This document shows, in pieces, positions 51,312 to 60,096 of a stretch of DNA of 60,463 nucleotides. The stretch lies in NCBI RefSeq assembly GCF_029813115.1, contig NZ_JAPZDS010000020.1, positions 1 to 60,463 on the forward strand. The letters run 5' to 3'. Every line of letters begins with the position of its first letter. Within the stretch, counting starts at the first letter, position 1. Origin of the DNA: Aureimonas sp. SK2. GTDB taxonomy: Bacteria > Pseudomonadota > Alphaproteobacteria > Rhizobiales > Rhizobiaceae. The position numbers were made by a program, and so were the translations under genes. The notes beneath the pieces were generated by a model, which saw only the letters and a program-made list of their open reading frames with translations, made no database searches and was not told where the DNA came from.

Positions 51312-51347
51312 TTGCGCCGAAATATCCAATCTCGCATATTCGCATAT
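51312..51347 (+). promoter_or_regulatory. vapBC promoter and operator
   Basis: TTGCGC, a 17-base spacer and CATATT form a good -35/-10 pair. Two CGCATAT direct repeats (51333-51339, 51341-51347) cover the -10 box, suiting repression by the VapB-VapC complex. Confidence 0.65.
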
Positions 51348-51365
51348 ACGCTTAGGGATATGCCC

Positions 51366-51608
51366 ATGGCCCTTTACATCAAAGACCCCGACGTCGACGC
51401 GCTTGCCGATGAGCTGAAGCGGTTGACCAACGCCCCGACCAAAGCCGAGGCCGTGCGCGTCGCGCTCCGGCGGAGCGTCGATCTCGCGCGCCAGCGGCTT
51501 CCGATGGAGGACCGCCTGGCGAAGGCGTTCGCCATCGTTGACCCCGACGGGCCGTTCGGCCCCGGCGATCACAAGACAACCACGGACGAGCTGTGGGGGG
51601 AAGACTGA
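51366..51608 (+). CDS. vapB: VapB-type antitoxin (Rv0623/PSK group)
   Basis: The 80-aa protein fits the short VapB transcription-factor family: ALYIKDPDVDALADELKRLT, then APTKAEAVRVALRRSVDLAR, and an acidic C-terminal toxin-binding end (KTTTDELWGED). ATG 51366 is preferred to 51360 because AGGG then lies at a normal distance. It precedes vapC with TGATG overlap. Confidence 0.85.
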   Translation: MALYIKDPDVDALADELKRLTNAPTKAEAVRVALRRSVDLARQRLPMEDRLAKAFAIVDPDGPFGPGDHKTTTDELWGED

Positions 51609-52084
51609 TGCTGTTCATCGACGCATCCGTCATCGTCGCCATCCTCCTACGCGAGGACGACGCCGAAGCCCTCTACGATCGCCTGATCGACAACGGCGGC
51701 CCCTACCGCGTGTCCCCTATCGTGCGGATCGAGGCATCGCTTTCCATCGCCCGCGCTATGGCTGCCAACCAGAAGCCAAGCGCCCCTGCGACCCGACAGA
51801 CGATCGAGCGGGCGCAAATGGCCGTCGATGCGTTCATAGAGGCGATCGGTGCCACCGACGTCTCGATCACAAGCTCGATCGGCACTAAGGCGATCGAGTC
51901 TGCTGGCCGCTTCGGCAAGATCGTGGGGCATCCGGCCAGGCTCAATATGGGCGACTGCCTCGCCTACGCTTGCGCGAAGGGCTACCGCGCCGGTCTCGCC
52001 TTCAAAGGCGATGACTTCCCGCATACCGATCTCGGATGGGATGGGATCACAAGCTCACACCCCCGCCCGAAAGGAGCGCATTGA
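51608..52084 (+). CDS. vapC: VapC-type PIN-domain ribonuclease toxin
   Basis: The 158-aa protein is a PIN domain: MLFIDASVIVAILLREDD with Asp5, SPIVRIEASLSIARAMA with a conserved Glu, and MGDCLAYACAKGYRAGLAFK with Asp and FKGDDFPHTDLG. The set of acidic residues fits a metal-dependent RNase. ATG 51608 shares bases with the vapB stop. The pair stabilises the plasmid. Confidence 0.9.
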   Translation: MLFIDASVIVAILLREDDAEALYDRLIDNGGPYRVSPIVRIEASLSIARAMAANQKPSAPATRQTIERAQMAVDAFIEAIGATDVSITSSIGTKAIESAGRFGKIVGHPARLNMGDCLAYACAKGYRAGLAFKGDDFPHTDLGWDGITSSHPRPKGAH

Positions 52085-52284
52085 TGAAGCCGGATTACAG
52101 CCAGTACGACGATCAATCTCTCGATGCTGCCATCAAGGCGTGGGGCGTCGCATGCGAGGCCAGCCGCGACCGCAGTCACATCGATGTCGCTGATCGCATC
52201 CGCAATGAACTTCTTGGCGAGCGCATCCGTCGATCCGGCCCGAGCGACGGGGCGATCCGGCCCCGTCCGAACATGCCTGTATAG
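52084..52284 (+). CDS. Third gene of the vapBC operon (66 aa)
   Basis: ATG 52084 shares bases with the vapC stop (TGATG), so a third protein is made from the operon. It is short and charged (YSQYDDQSLDAAIKAWGVAC, DRSHIDVADRIRNELLGERI). No family known. It may be a stability or regulatory partner, or an unrelated small protein. Confidence 0.55.
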   Translation: MKPDYSQYDDQSLDAAIKAWGVACEASRDRSHIDVADRIRNELLGERIRRSGPSDGAIRPRPNMPV

Positions 52285-52432
52285 TGCCGCGGCCAATCGC
52301 GTCCAAAGCAGTCTGATTGGTGAGATACCGCAGGTCGCGAAATGCCAATCAGGCTGACCAAAACTACACCGTGTGTTTGTTTCGCTGACATCCTTGTGGC
52401 AAATAGGGGGCTCCCCGCGCACAGAGGACCTG

Positions 52433-52864
52433 ATGGCCGACAACCTCGATAACATCGACGCACGCCTGGAACAGACCGCCGAGATCGTCGCCGCCTACTT
52501 CTCCAACAACCATGTGCGGCAGGAGGAAGTCCCCCAGGTGATCGCGGCCGTCTACGCCGCGGTGTCCGGGCTGGCCCAGCCCGCAGCGATCGCCGCTCCT
52601 GAGCCGGAGCCGCTCCAGCCCGCCGTGCCGATCAAGAAGTCGGTGACGCCGGACTACATCGTGTGCCTGGAGGACGGGAAGCAGTTCAAGTCGCTGAAGC
52701 GGCATCTGGCGACCCACTACGACATGACGCCCGACCAGTACCGGGCAAAGTGGGGTTTGCCGAAGGACTATCCGATGGTCGCCGCGAGCTACGCCGCGCG
52801 CCGCTCGGAGCTGGCCAAGACCATCGGCCTCGGCCGTAAGGCGAAGGCGCAGCCCGAAGAATGA
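52433..52864 (+). CDS. Ros/MucR-family zinc-finger regulator
   Basis: The 143-aa protein matches Ros/MucR: VTPDYIVCLEDGKQFKSLKR, HLATHYDMTPDQYRAKWGLP and KDYPMVAASYAARRSELAKT. Zinc ligands would be Cys78, Asp81, His91 and His95, the Cys-Asp variant seen in this family. The N-terminal helix mediates oligomerisation. In alphaproteobacteria such proteins silence virulence, polysaccharide and tra genes. ATG 52433 is followed by a 4-base overlap with the next gene. Confidence 0.92.
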   Translation: MADNLDNIDARLEQTAEIVAAYFSNNHVRQEEVPQVIAAVYAAVSGLAQPAAIAAPEPEPLQPAVPIKKSVTPDYIVCLEDGKQFKSLKRHLATHYDMTPDQYRAKWGLPKDYPMVAASYAARRSELAKTIGLGRKAKAQPEE

Positions 52865-53385
52865 AGCGAACCGTCAAGCCGTTCGTCGTGGAGCGCAAGC
52901 GCCGCGCTGCGGGCGCTGGCGACGGCCCGCCTTCGATCTGGTCGAAGGCGGACGGAGACGCGTTTCGCGATGTCGCGAAGGTCGCTCGCCCGGAGGACGC
53001 CCCTGCCAAGCCAGCGGCGCCTCGCCCTGTGGCTCATGCAACGGCCGAGCCGCGCATCCTCGCAGCGAAGGCCGCCAAGCCGGCGCCGGAGGCCCCGCCG
53101 CCCATCGCCGAGGAACCGCCGCGCACCAAACGTCAGAGAGCGCGTCGGATGAGGCCGGAAGGGGAGATCGGGGAGCAGACGGCCACGCCGATCGCCGATG
53201 CCGCTCCTGCGGGGGTGATAGAGGGGGAGGGCGCACCTCCGTCCCTGATGCTATCAACTGCGGCGCCTGAAAGCGTGCCGCCTTCGGTCGAGGACGGGCG
53301 GGTGCGCAGGCTGCGCGAGAAGCGCGCGGCGGCTCGCAAGCGGCTCCCGCTCCACGAACGCTGGAAGTGGGATCTTCCCAACTAG
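52861..53385 (+). CDS. Disordered basic protein coupled to mucR-like gene
   Basis: The 174-aa protein overlaps the mucR-like stop by 4 bases. It is rich in Ala, Pro and Arg, with basic ends (MKRTVKPFVVERKRRAAGAG and KRAAARKRLPLHERWKWDLP) and a low-complexity acidic middle. It is probably largely disordered. An RNA- or DNA-binding role, or interaction with MucR, is possible. No family recognised with certainty. Confidence 0.6.
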   Translation: MKRTVKPFVVERKRRAAGAGDGPPSIWSKADGDAFRDVAKVARPEDAPAKPAAPRPVAHATAEPRILAAKAAKPAPEAPPPIAEEPPRTKRQRARRMRPEGEIGEQTATPIADAAPAGVIEGEGAPPSLMLSTAAPESVPPSVEDGRVRRLREKRAAARKRLPLHERWKWDLPN

Positions 53386-53408
53386 GCCCTGCCACCGGAT
53401 CGAGCCCA

Positions 53409-53792
53409 ATGCCAAAAGTGAAACGACGCAGACCTGATCCTGACAACCTGCGCGACCCGAAAGATGTGAAGCTCGGGGCGATCCTGCGTGAGCTGCGGAC
53501 GAGCCGCGGCTGGACGCTGGAAGCGTTCAGCAAGCGCATGGGCGTCACGTATCAGCAGATCCAGAAATACGAGAGCGGGACGAACCGCGTCGCGGCCGCC
53601 ACGCTCTATCGGATCGCCCAAGAGTTTGCGGTTCCGATCGACGCCTTCTTTCCCAAAGAGGTTCTTGGTCCCGACGCGGAGTTGGAGGGAAGCGAGAACA
53701 CGCGAACCTCACAGGCTTTGGCCGCAATTCAGGACCAGCGCGTGCGCAACAGCATGAGCGTTCTGATTGCCGCCCTTGCCGCGCAAAAGTAG
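53409..53792 (+). CDS. XRE-family regulator
   Basis: The 127-aa protein has an XRE domain at about 20-75 with LGAILRELRTSRGWTLEAFS and GVTYQQIQKYESGTNRVAAA. The C-terminus (RVRNSMSVLIAALAAQK) is like that of small rhizobial plasmid regulators. ATG 53409 is 23 bases after the previous gene. It shares YQQIQKYE(S/T)G with the next gene and is its likely paralogue. Confidence 0.88.
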   Translation: MPKVKRRRPDPDNLRDPKDVKLGAILRELRTSRGWTLEAFSKRMGVTYQQIQKYESGTNRVAAATLYRIAQEFAVPIDAFFPKEVLGPDAELEGSENTRTSQALAAIQDQRVRNSMSVLIAALAAQK

Positions 53793-53924
53793 TCGATCGG
53801 CGAGAGCCTCGACCTGATGTGACGCTGGAGAACCGAACGGCTTGAGACTTCGTGCTGCCCCAATCGCTTGCGCATCTGAAAGGACCGGCGGTAGACTCCG
53901 GCACTAATCTAAGGTGTGCTGTCT

Positions 53925-54284
53925 ATGTCCGAACTCGATCCGGTTGACCTCCATGTCGGCAGCGTTTTGCGCGACGTCCGCAAGCGGCGTGAGATGACGT
54001 TGGAGGGTTTGGGCTACAAGCTCGGGCTGACCTACCAGCAGATCCAGAAGTACGAGACGGGCAAGAACCGGATGAGCGCGGCCATGCTCTACCGAGCGGC
54101 CATCATCCTTGATGTCTCGCCCATCTGCTTCTTCCCACCGGCAGCGCAGGAAACGCCCGCTGACGCGGCTCTGCGAGCCCAGGACATCGAGGCCGCGCTG
54201 TCTATGGAGGGCATCGAGGACAAGCGCATCCGAGAGCGCCTTCGGGCGCTTGTCGGATCGCTCGTGAAGGCGCATGCGGCTTGA
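53925..54284 (+). CDS. XRE-family regulator
   Basis: The 119-aa protein has LHVGSVLRDVRKRREMTLEG and LTYQQIQKYETGKNRMSAAM at about 9-60, then a Pro-rich linker and C-terminal helix EDKRIRERLRALVGSLVKAH. ATG 53925 is preferred with AAGGTG 9 bases upstream; a GTG at 53916 is close by. Closing the regulator run, it may control it. Confidence 0.88.
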   Translation: MSELDPVDLHVGSVLRDVRKRREMTLEGLGYKLGLTYQQIQKYETGKNRMSAAMLYRAAIILDVSPICFFPPAAQETPADAALRAQDIEAALSMEGIEDKRIRERLRALVGSLVKAHAA

Positions 54285-54556
54285 TCGATACCAAGCCGAT
54301 GTTCCATAAGAAATGTTATGGCATCAGTGGATTACGCATTGATTACAACGCTGTAGGTAGGTCTTCCCTCACCCGCTTAGATCGCTGATCCTATGCAGAG
54401 TGCTGGGACCGAGCACCGGCGATGGCGTCACAGCGCATCAACGAACGCTGAACCGTTCGTTTCCTCGGGGTCGAACGGATCCAAAGGGTGGAAAGCTTCC
54501 GGTCCGGTTTGGGGCGAGCGAAGTACTGAAGCTGCCGTTGGACGATTGCCGGACGA

Positions 54557-55768
54557 TTACCGGACCGCCGTGATGGGTCTGTCACTTCCACGGGCCGATA
54601 ACTCCCCCAACAGGAGCGAGACCGCACCTGCCAAGAAGATGCCTCCCGCGAGAACCGTCACCGTGCCGTCGTAGAAGGCACCGAGCCCGACTGCGAAGAG
54701 CGTCGCGACCAAGCTTGATCCCGATGCGATCAGGGAAGCGCCCAAGCCGGCGAGCTGTCCCAGCGAGCGCATCGCCATGGCGTTGAGGTTGCCGAACAGG
54801 ACGCCGATCGCGAAGAACGCGGCGAAGCCGAACAGGAGAAGGAGTGCGAGCGGCGGTCGACCGTCATAGGCGATCGACGCAGCCAGCATGAACAAGCCGG
54901 CCAGCGTCAAGCCGAGGAAGCCACCCCGCGCCATGGCATCCATGCCGAAGCGTCCGACAAGGCGACCGTTCAGGTAGGAGGCGAGGCCGATCCCCGCGGC
55001 GAGCATGGCGAAGTAGATCGGAAACGTGTCGTGTACCCCGTAGGCGTCGGCGTAGAGGTCGGCGGCGATGCTGAGATAGAGGAGCTGCGCGCCGAACACG
55101 AAGCCGGTCGCCACGATCAGAAGCGCGACGCGCCGGTTGGCAAGGATGCGGGCGCCGTTGCGGAGAAGGATACGGGGGCGGAACGGGATGCGCCGTTCGG
55201 GTGGAAGCGTTTCGGGTTGCCGCAGAACGAGCCAAGCTCCCAGCCCGAGCGCCAGCATCAGGTAGAGTGCGAACATGCCCCGCCATCCCGCGAGTGCGAT
55301 CACGCCCTGGCCAAGGGCGGGCGCGACCATCGGCACGAGAATGAAGAGCGAGAACAGGAAGGACATAACGCGGGCCATGGCCTCGCCCTCGAACTGATCC
55401 CGGATCATGGCGCGGGTCGCGATCTTTGGACCCGCCACGCCGATGCCTTGCAGGACGCGCCCGAGGATCACCCCTTCGAGCGAGGACGCCAACAGCGCGA
55501 CAAGCGTCCCGATCGCGTAGACGCCGAGCCCGGCCACCAGCGCCCGCTTGCGCCCGACCGCATCTGAGATGGGTCCGAGGAACAGTTCGCCGAACACCAT
55601 GCCGAAGATGAACAGGGTGACGACGTGTTGCGTGGACAGGGGCGGAGCTGCGCCAAGCTCCCCGGCAATATCGCGAAGGCCCGGTAGGAGCGCGTCGATG
55701 CTGACGGCGGTGAGCGCCGTCAGCGCGGCGTAGAGGACGATGCGCTCACGCGGGACGCTCGACGACAT
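54557..55768 (-). CDS. Bcr/CflA-family multidrug efflux transporter
   Basis: The 403-aa protein has 12 membrane helices and the Bcr/CflA patterns of the major facilitator superfamily: ALTAVSIDALLPGLRDIAGE, VTLFIFGMVFGELFLGPISD, AVGRKRALVAGLGVYAIG (motif A-like) and GRVLQGIGVAGPKIATRAMI (motif C-like). ATG 55768 (MSSSVPRERIVL) is chosen with AAGGATC upstream. Substrates such as chloramphenicol or bicyclomycin are known in the family; the actual one is not predictable. Confidence 0.9.
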   Translation of the reverse strand: MSSSVPRERIVLYAALTALTAVSIDALLPGLRDIAGELGAAPPLSTQHVVTLFIFGMVFGELFLGPISDAVGRKRALVAGLGVYAIGTLVALLASSLEGVILGRVLQGIGVAGPKIATRAMIRDQFEGEAMARVMSFLFSLFILVPMVAPALGQGVIALAGWRGMFALYLMLALGLGAWLVLRQPETLPPERRIPFRPRILLRNGARILANRRVALLIVATGFVFGAQLLYLSIAADLYADAYGVHDTFPIYFAMLAAGIGLASYLNGRLVGRFGMDAMARGGFLGLTLAGLFMLAASIAYDGRPPLALLLLFGFAAFFAIGVLFGNLNAMAMRSLGQLAGLGASLIASGSSLVATLFAVGLGAFYDGTVTVLAGGIFLAGAVSLLLGELSARGSDRPITAVR

Positions 55769-56300
55769 GCAACCATGATCCTTGGTTCGGATAGCTGGGC
55801 ACCGTCTATCGCTCTGGCTCCGGATGGGAAAGTCGCGAAGAGAAGGTCTGCTTTCGGTTCGCGTCCATCCCGATGGGAATGTCTCAAAGGGGTCGGAAGC
55901 TGCCCTAAATCCGGCATCGGGCCAGCAGCGAGGCAAGCGAAGTCCGAGGCTGTCGCGCGTTCAGAGGACATTGCTGCAGGCGAGTGCGGCTACGTACTGT
56001 CGGGATCGCAGGCGGTCGCAGTCGCTTGAAGCTGGGCATGAGCAAGTCGCCTTCTGCGACCGACGTCAAGCCCAATAGACGCGTGGCGTGTATGTCTACG
56101 GAACTCATGGCGGATACATAAGGCGCTACCGCACAAAATCTCCGGTTGTGCTTCAGCAGCCGCAGGTAATACAGCCTGCAAGGCGTTCCATTCAATGTAA
56201 TTCCGCCAGAACCATTTCAAGATTCCTTCAATCGAGTCGCCTACTGATCGGTCAACTTGCTCACGCTTTGAGCCGATCCGCAGGATAGCGAACGATTCCG
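55769..56300. other. Divergent intergenic region
   Basis: This 532-base region lies between the transporter and the chemoreceptor. No gene is supported, as crossing frames lack a domain and a ribosome site. It should hold both promoters; I see no clear operator. Confidence 0.4.
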
Positions 56301-58247
56301 ATGACAATCAGCATCAAGACCCGCCTCGTGGCCTGTCTCGCCGGGCTCGGCATCGCCGTCTGCCTCAACGGCTTGATCGGCTTCGCATCGCTTCACGATG
56401 TCGAGGGGCGCCTCCAGTCGGTCGTGGAGAACCGCGTCGTGCCATTGCAGCAGCTCAAAGAGGCTGCCGATATGTACGCTGTGAACATCGTTGACGCGAC
56501 CCACAAGACTCGATCCGGTGCATTCACCTGGGACGAGGCGTCGGCCAGTGTCGCGGCTGCCGAGACGTCCATCGCCCGCAACTGGCAAGCGTATCTTGCA
56601 ACCGAACTGACGCCGCAGGCAGCCGTCCTGGCGGAACAAGCCAAGGCCGACATGCTTCAGGCAAACAAGGGCGTCACCAAGCTGAAGGGCATCCTCGCGA
56701 GCCGTGACGTCGCGGGCCTGGATACCTTCGTTTCGAAGGAGCTTTATCCCGTCATTGATCCGGTCTCGACCGCTATCGGAAAGCTCGTCGCCCTCCAGAT
56801 TGATGTCGCTCGAAAGGACTACGCCATTGCCGCAGAGGATTACCGTTCCACGCTCGGCGTGATGGCGGCGATCGCCGCCTTCTCCCTGGCGATCTTTGCG
56901 TTTGCCGTTGCGACCACCATTCGCCAGGTGACGTCGCCGATGGGTCGTATGACGGAGATGATGCGTCGGCTCGCGGCGGGAGATCACACCGCTGAGGTTC
57001 CCGACCTGCGGCGCGAGGATGAGATCGGCGAGATGGCCAAGGCCGTTCAGGTGTTCAAGGAAGCTGCCATCGAGCAGCAGCGACTGGAGGCGGCAGAGGT
57101 CGAGGCACGCGAGGCGGCCATGGCCGTTCGGGAGCGCCAAGCTGAGATCGATCGCGCCCGAACGGAAGACCTCGGCGCCTTCGTCTCGTGCGTCGGGGAA
57201 AGTTTTGATCGTTTGTCTACGGGTGACCTGACCGTGCGAATGACCCAGCGCGTCGCGCCTGAGTTCGAACCCGTCCGGGCGCAGTTCAATGGTTCGATCG
57301 AAAAGCTCGAGCACACGATCGGCGCCGTGGTCGGGTCGATCGGCGCGATCCGAACCGGTCTGAACGAGATCAACGTCGCCTCCAGCGACCTTGCCCAGCG
57401 CACCGAGCAGCAGGCGGCAGGCCTCGAGGAGACGGTCGCAGCGCTTGGCGAGGTGACGCGCGCGGTCAACGAGACGGCGGAGAATGCCAATCAGGCTCGG
57501 ACCAGCGCGCAGAAGGCACAGCACACGGCGCAGAACGGCGGCGAGATCGTCGGACGCGCGATCGAAGCCATGCAGACGATCGAGCAGTCGTCCGCCAAGA
57601 TCGGCGACATCATCGGGGTGATCGACGAGATCGCCTTCCAGACGAACCTCCTCGCTCTCAACGCAGGCGTCGAAGCGGCCCGCGCCGGCGAGGCGGGACG
57701 CGGCTTTGCGGTGGTGGCGCAGGAGGTGCGCGGTCTCGCCCAGCGTTCGGCCGAAGCCGCCAAGGAGATCAAGACGCTGATCCAGGCGTCGAGCAAGCAG
57801 GTGGCCTCGGGTGCCGAACTCGTCAGTGCGTCCGGCAACAGCTTGTCGGACATCATCGTCGAGGTCGGGCAGGTCAGTCGCGTCGTCTCCGAGATCGCTC
57901 AGCGGGCCAAAGAGCAGGCGGTGAGCCTACGCGAGGTGTCGACGGCGGCGGACCAGATGGACAAGGTCACGCAGCAGAACGCGGCGATGGTGGAGCAGGC
58001 GACAGCGGCGGCGCAGACGCTGGCGAACGAGACGGACGAACTCGCGCGCCTCATCGCCGAGTTCAAGACGGCGGCCGCCGCCAACCACGCACGCCAGAGC
58101 GAGCGTGCGGTTCAGCGCACTGAGAGGAGCGCTCCGCGCACCGCCGCGCCGACGGCACGCACAGCTCGTCACGCCGTCCAGATGAAGCCTGTCGCCCACG
58201 GCAACGCGGCCCTGAAGACTCTGAAGGACGAGTGGGCGGAGTTCTGA
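56301..58247 (+). CDS. Methyl-accepting chemotaxis protein
   Basis: The 648-aa protein has a first membrane helix near 8-28, a helical 4HB-type periplasmic sensor to about 187, a second helix at 188-208, HAMP, and the signalling hairpin with EIAFQTNLLALNAGVEAARA near 443-462 followed by GRGFAVVAQEVRGLAQRSAE. The end DEWAEF is a W-x-x-F-type CheR-binding pentapeptide. The sensor is not assignable to a ligand. It is intact, in contrast with the following decayed DNA. Confidence 0.93.
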   Translation: MTISIKTRLVACLAGLGIAVCLNGLIGFASLHDVEGRLQSVVENRVVPLQQLKEAADMYAVNIVDATHKTRSGAFTWDEASASVAAAETSIARNWQAYLATELTPQAAVLAEQAKADMLQANKGVTKLKGILASRDVAGLDTFVSKELYPVIDPVSTAIGKLVALQIDVARKDYAIAAEDYRSTLGVMAAIAAFSLAIFAFAVATTIRQVTSPMGRMTEMMRRLAAGDHTAEVPDLRREDEIGEMAKAVQVFKEAAIEQQRLEAAEVEAREAAMAVRERQAEIDRARTEDLGAFVSCVGESFDRLSTGDLTVRMTQRVAPEFEPVRAQFNGSIEKLEHTIGAVVGSIGAIRTGLNEINVASSDLAQRTEQQAAGLEETVAALGEVTRAVNETAENANQARTSAQKAQHTAQNGGEIVGRAIEAMQTIEQSSAKIGDIIGVIDEIAFQTNLLALNAGVEAARAGEAGRGFAVVAQEVRGLAQRSAEAAKEIKTLIQASSKQVASGAELVSASGNSLSDIIVEVGQVSRVVSEIAQRAKEQAVSLREVSTAADQMDKVTQQNAAMVEQATAAAQTLANETDELARLIAEFKTAAAANHARQSERAVQRTERSAPRTAAPTARTARHAVQMKPVAHGNAALKTLKDEWAEF

Positions 58248-58464
58248 GCCGGCAGAGGCGAGATCGGACCTGTTCGATCTCGGCTTCGTGCTCTCCACGT
58301 TCAACGAATGATGGGGAGGCCCGCCGCTCGATGCGGGCGAGCCCCACGGGCTGCCGCGCCTCGATCATCGTCATGACGAGCTTGCGGTCTCAGCGGACGG
58401 GCCGTCTTCCCTGATATGCAGCGTGATCAAAACGGGGCCAGGCGAGGATTGCTGCCGGCTGAGT

Positions 58465-58740
58465 TCGGCCTGCCGAATGGCGGTGCAAACCTACATCCGC
58501 TGGGCGCGGCTCAAGGTCTGGGAAGAGCGTCCGGCGCTGGCTCAAGGGCGCGGCGTCAGGTTCGGCATGGTGTTCCTAGACGGGACGAACATCCGAGCCC
58601 CTTGGAGGGCGGCACGCGCCAGTCTGAAGGAAGGCTGCAAGAGAGCGAGACGGCCGTGGATCGTGTGGCCAATCTCTCGGGGCAGCTATGGCACCAGGAC
58701 CTGCGTGAGGGTCATCGGCCCAGGAAGACTGGTGCCAGCT
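58465..58740 (+). pseudogene. Decayed IS5-group transposase fragment
   Basis: Fragments in one frame recall the DDE start of IS5-group transposases: TYIRWARLKVWEERPALAQG, GVRFGMVFLDGTNIRAP (family pattern FLDGTNIRAH) and WPISRGSYGTRTCVRVIGPG (family SRGGYGTKxCV). Start, end and catalytic middle are lost, and reading shifts into another frame further on. An ancient insertion next to the active-looking IS is likely. Assignment rests on short motifs. Confidence 0.6.
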
Positions 58741-59258
58741 TCCACGGCGTCCTCTGCCTCGCAGCCGCGCTCGCTTGGATCAGACGCCAACAGGGCCTCG
58801 ATTGCGCCTCCCCAAGTTGGGCGCCGATTACTGTCTTTCGTCCACCAGACAATCAGAAGCTTGCCCGTTGAAGCAGCGGCGATGGGGACGACGTTCCTTC
58901 CAAAACGGACAAACGCCTTCGTGCTCACCTTCGAACCCATCGCTACCGAGCGCCGGTCTCGTCGGTCCGGTTCATCCCGTCCCAGTAGGCGACCAGTGAC
59001 CCGCCGGCGACGATCGTCACCGCGAAGACGCCGACAAGAGCGATCAACGTCATTCTTTTGCTAAACATTACGGTCACCGGAAATTTGGATGGAAGGGACG
59101 TCTGCGGCGAGCGTTGCGGCCCATTGCCATGCCGGTGGCATATTGGAGCGACCTGCGCGACGACTTCGAGAGAGTGACAGCCTGCCGGGACTGGAGACCG
59201 ACAGGCTGTCGAAGGCCCCCGCGATCAACGCAAGAGCGCTTTTCGCAAGGGCTCGGTT
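58741..59258. other. Degenerate DNA left of the insertion sequence
   Basis: No intact gene is visible. It links the decayed transposase with the IS427-type element. The stretch resembles debris from repeated insertion and deletion. Confidence 0.4.
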
Positions 59259-59329
59259 AGGCCGTGTCCTCATAACGGGGTTCACGAATTTGGTCTGATC
59301 TGATTCCATCTCCTGCCAAGGAGGTTGGC

Positions 59330-60084
59330 ATGCGTCGCCATGAACTGACGGATCACGAATGGGCGGTGATCGAGCCGCTTTTGCCCAGGAACAGCCGCGG
59401 CGTGCCTCGGGTGGACGACCGGCGGGTGATCAACGGCATCCTCTGGCGGTTCCGGACCGGCTCGTCCTGGCGGGACGTGCCTGAGCGCTACGGCCCGCGC
59501 ACCACGCTCTACAACCGCTTCACGCGCTGGCGTGCCGCCGGGGTCTGGGATCGGCTGCTGGAGGCCGTGAGCCAAGCCTATGATGGCGACATCGTCATGA
59601 TCGACTCCTCCTGCGTCCGCGTCCACCAGCATGGGGCGTCAGGCAAAAAAGGGGGCCTGCCGATCCTTGCATGGGACGCTCCCGCGGCGGCCTGACGACC
59701 AAGATCCATGCTCTGGTGGATGCCGAAGGTCGGCCCGTGCGCCTCGAACTCACCGCCGGGCAAGCCGGCGACGCGCCCATGGCGGCCAAGCTGCTCGATG
59801 CCGTCGCGCCCGGTGCGACCGTGATCGCGGACAAAGCCTACGACACCGATGGCATCCGGGCTTTTGTGGCTGCGCGGGGTGCCTGGGCCAACATCCCGTC
59901 GCGCTCGACGCGAAAGGGGACCTTCGCCTTCAGCCGCTGGGTCTATCGCCAGCGCAACCTCGTCGAGCGCTTCTTCAACCGCCTCAAACAGATGCGCGGC
60001 CTGGCCACCCGCTATGACCGACGGCCCGACAACTTCCTTGCTGCCATCAAGCTCGCCGCCGTCCGCATCTGGATCAATGCGTAA
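59330..60084 (+). CDS. IS427-type transposase made by frameshifting
   Basis: The first frame (59330-59695) has HELTDHEWAVIEPLLPRNSR, TGSSWRDVPERYGPRTTLYN and the first DDE Asp in IVMIDSSCVRVHQH. At AAAAAAG (59645-59651) a -1 shift joins the second frame (running to 60084), giving CMGRSRGGLTTKIHALVDAE, a second Asp in VIADKAYDTDGI and the Glu end NLVERFFNRLKQMRGLATRY. Two overlapping frames with a slippery A6G are the known IS427 arrangement. Without the shift only a DNA-binding fragment is made. Confidence 0.82.
59645..59651 (+). other. Programmed -1 frameshift site (AAAAAAG)
   Basis: The heptamer AAAAAAG lies in the overlap of the two transposase frames. Slippage by one base restores the GRSRGG continuation found in full-length relatives. 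Confidence 0.7.
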
Positions 60085-60096
60085 CGAGTCCGCTCC

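Noticed and set aside
58423-59064. Intact 213-codon gene after the chemoreceptor
   Set aside because: Only short transposase-like motifs appear at its start and then the frame becomes Arg/Ser-rich shadow; it is better read as a decayed IS5-group fragment.
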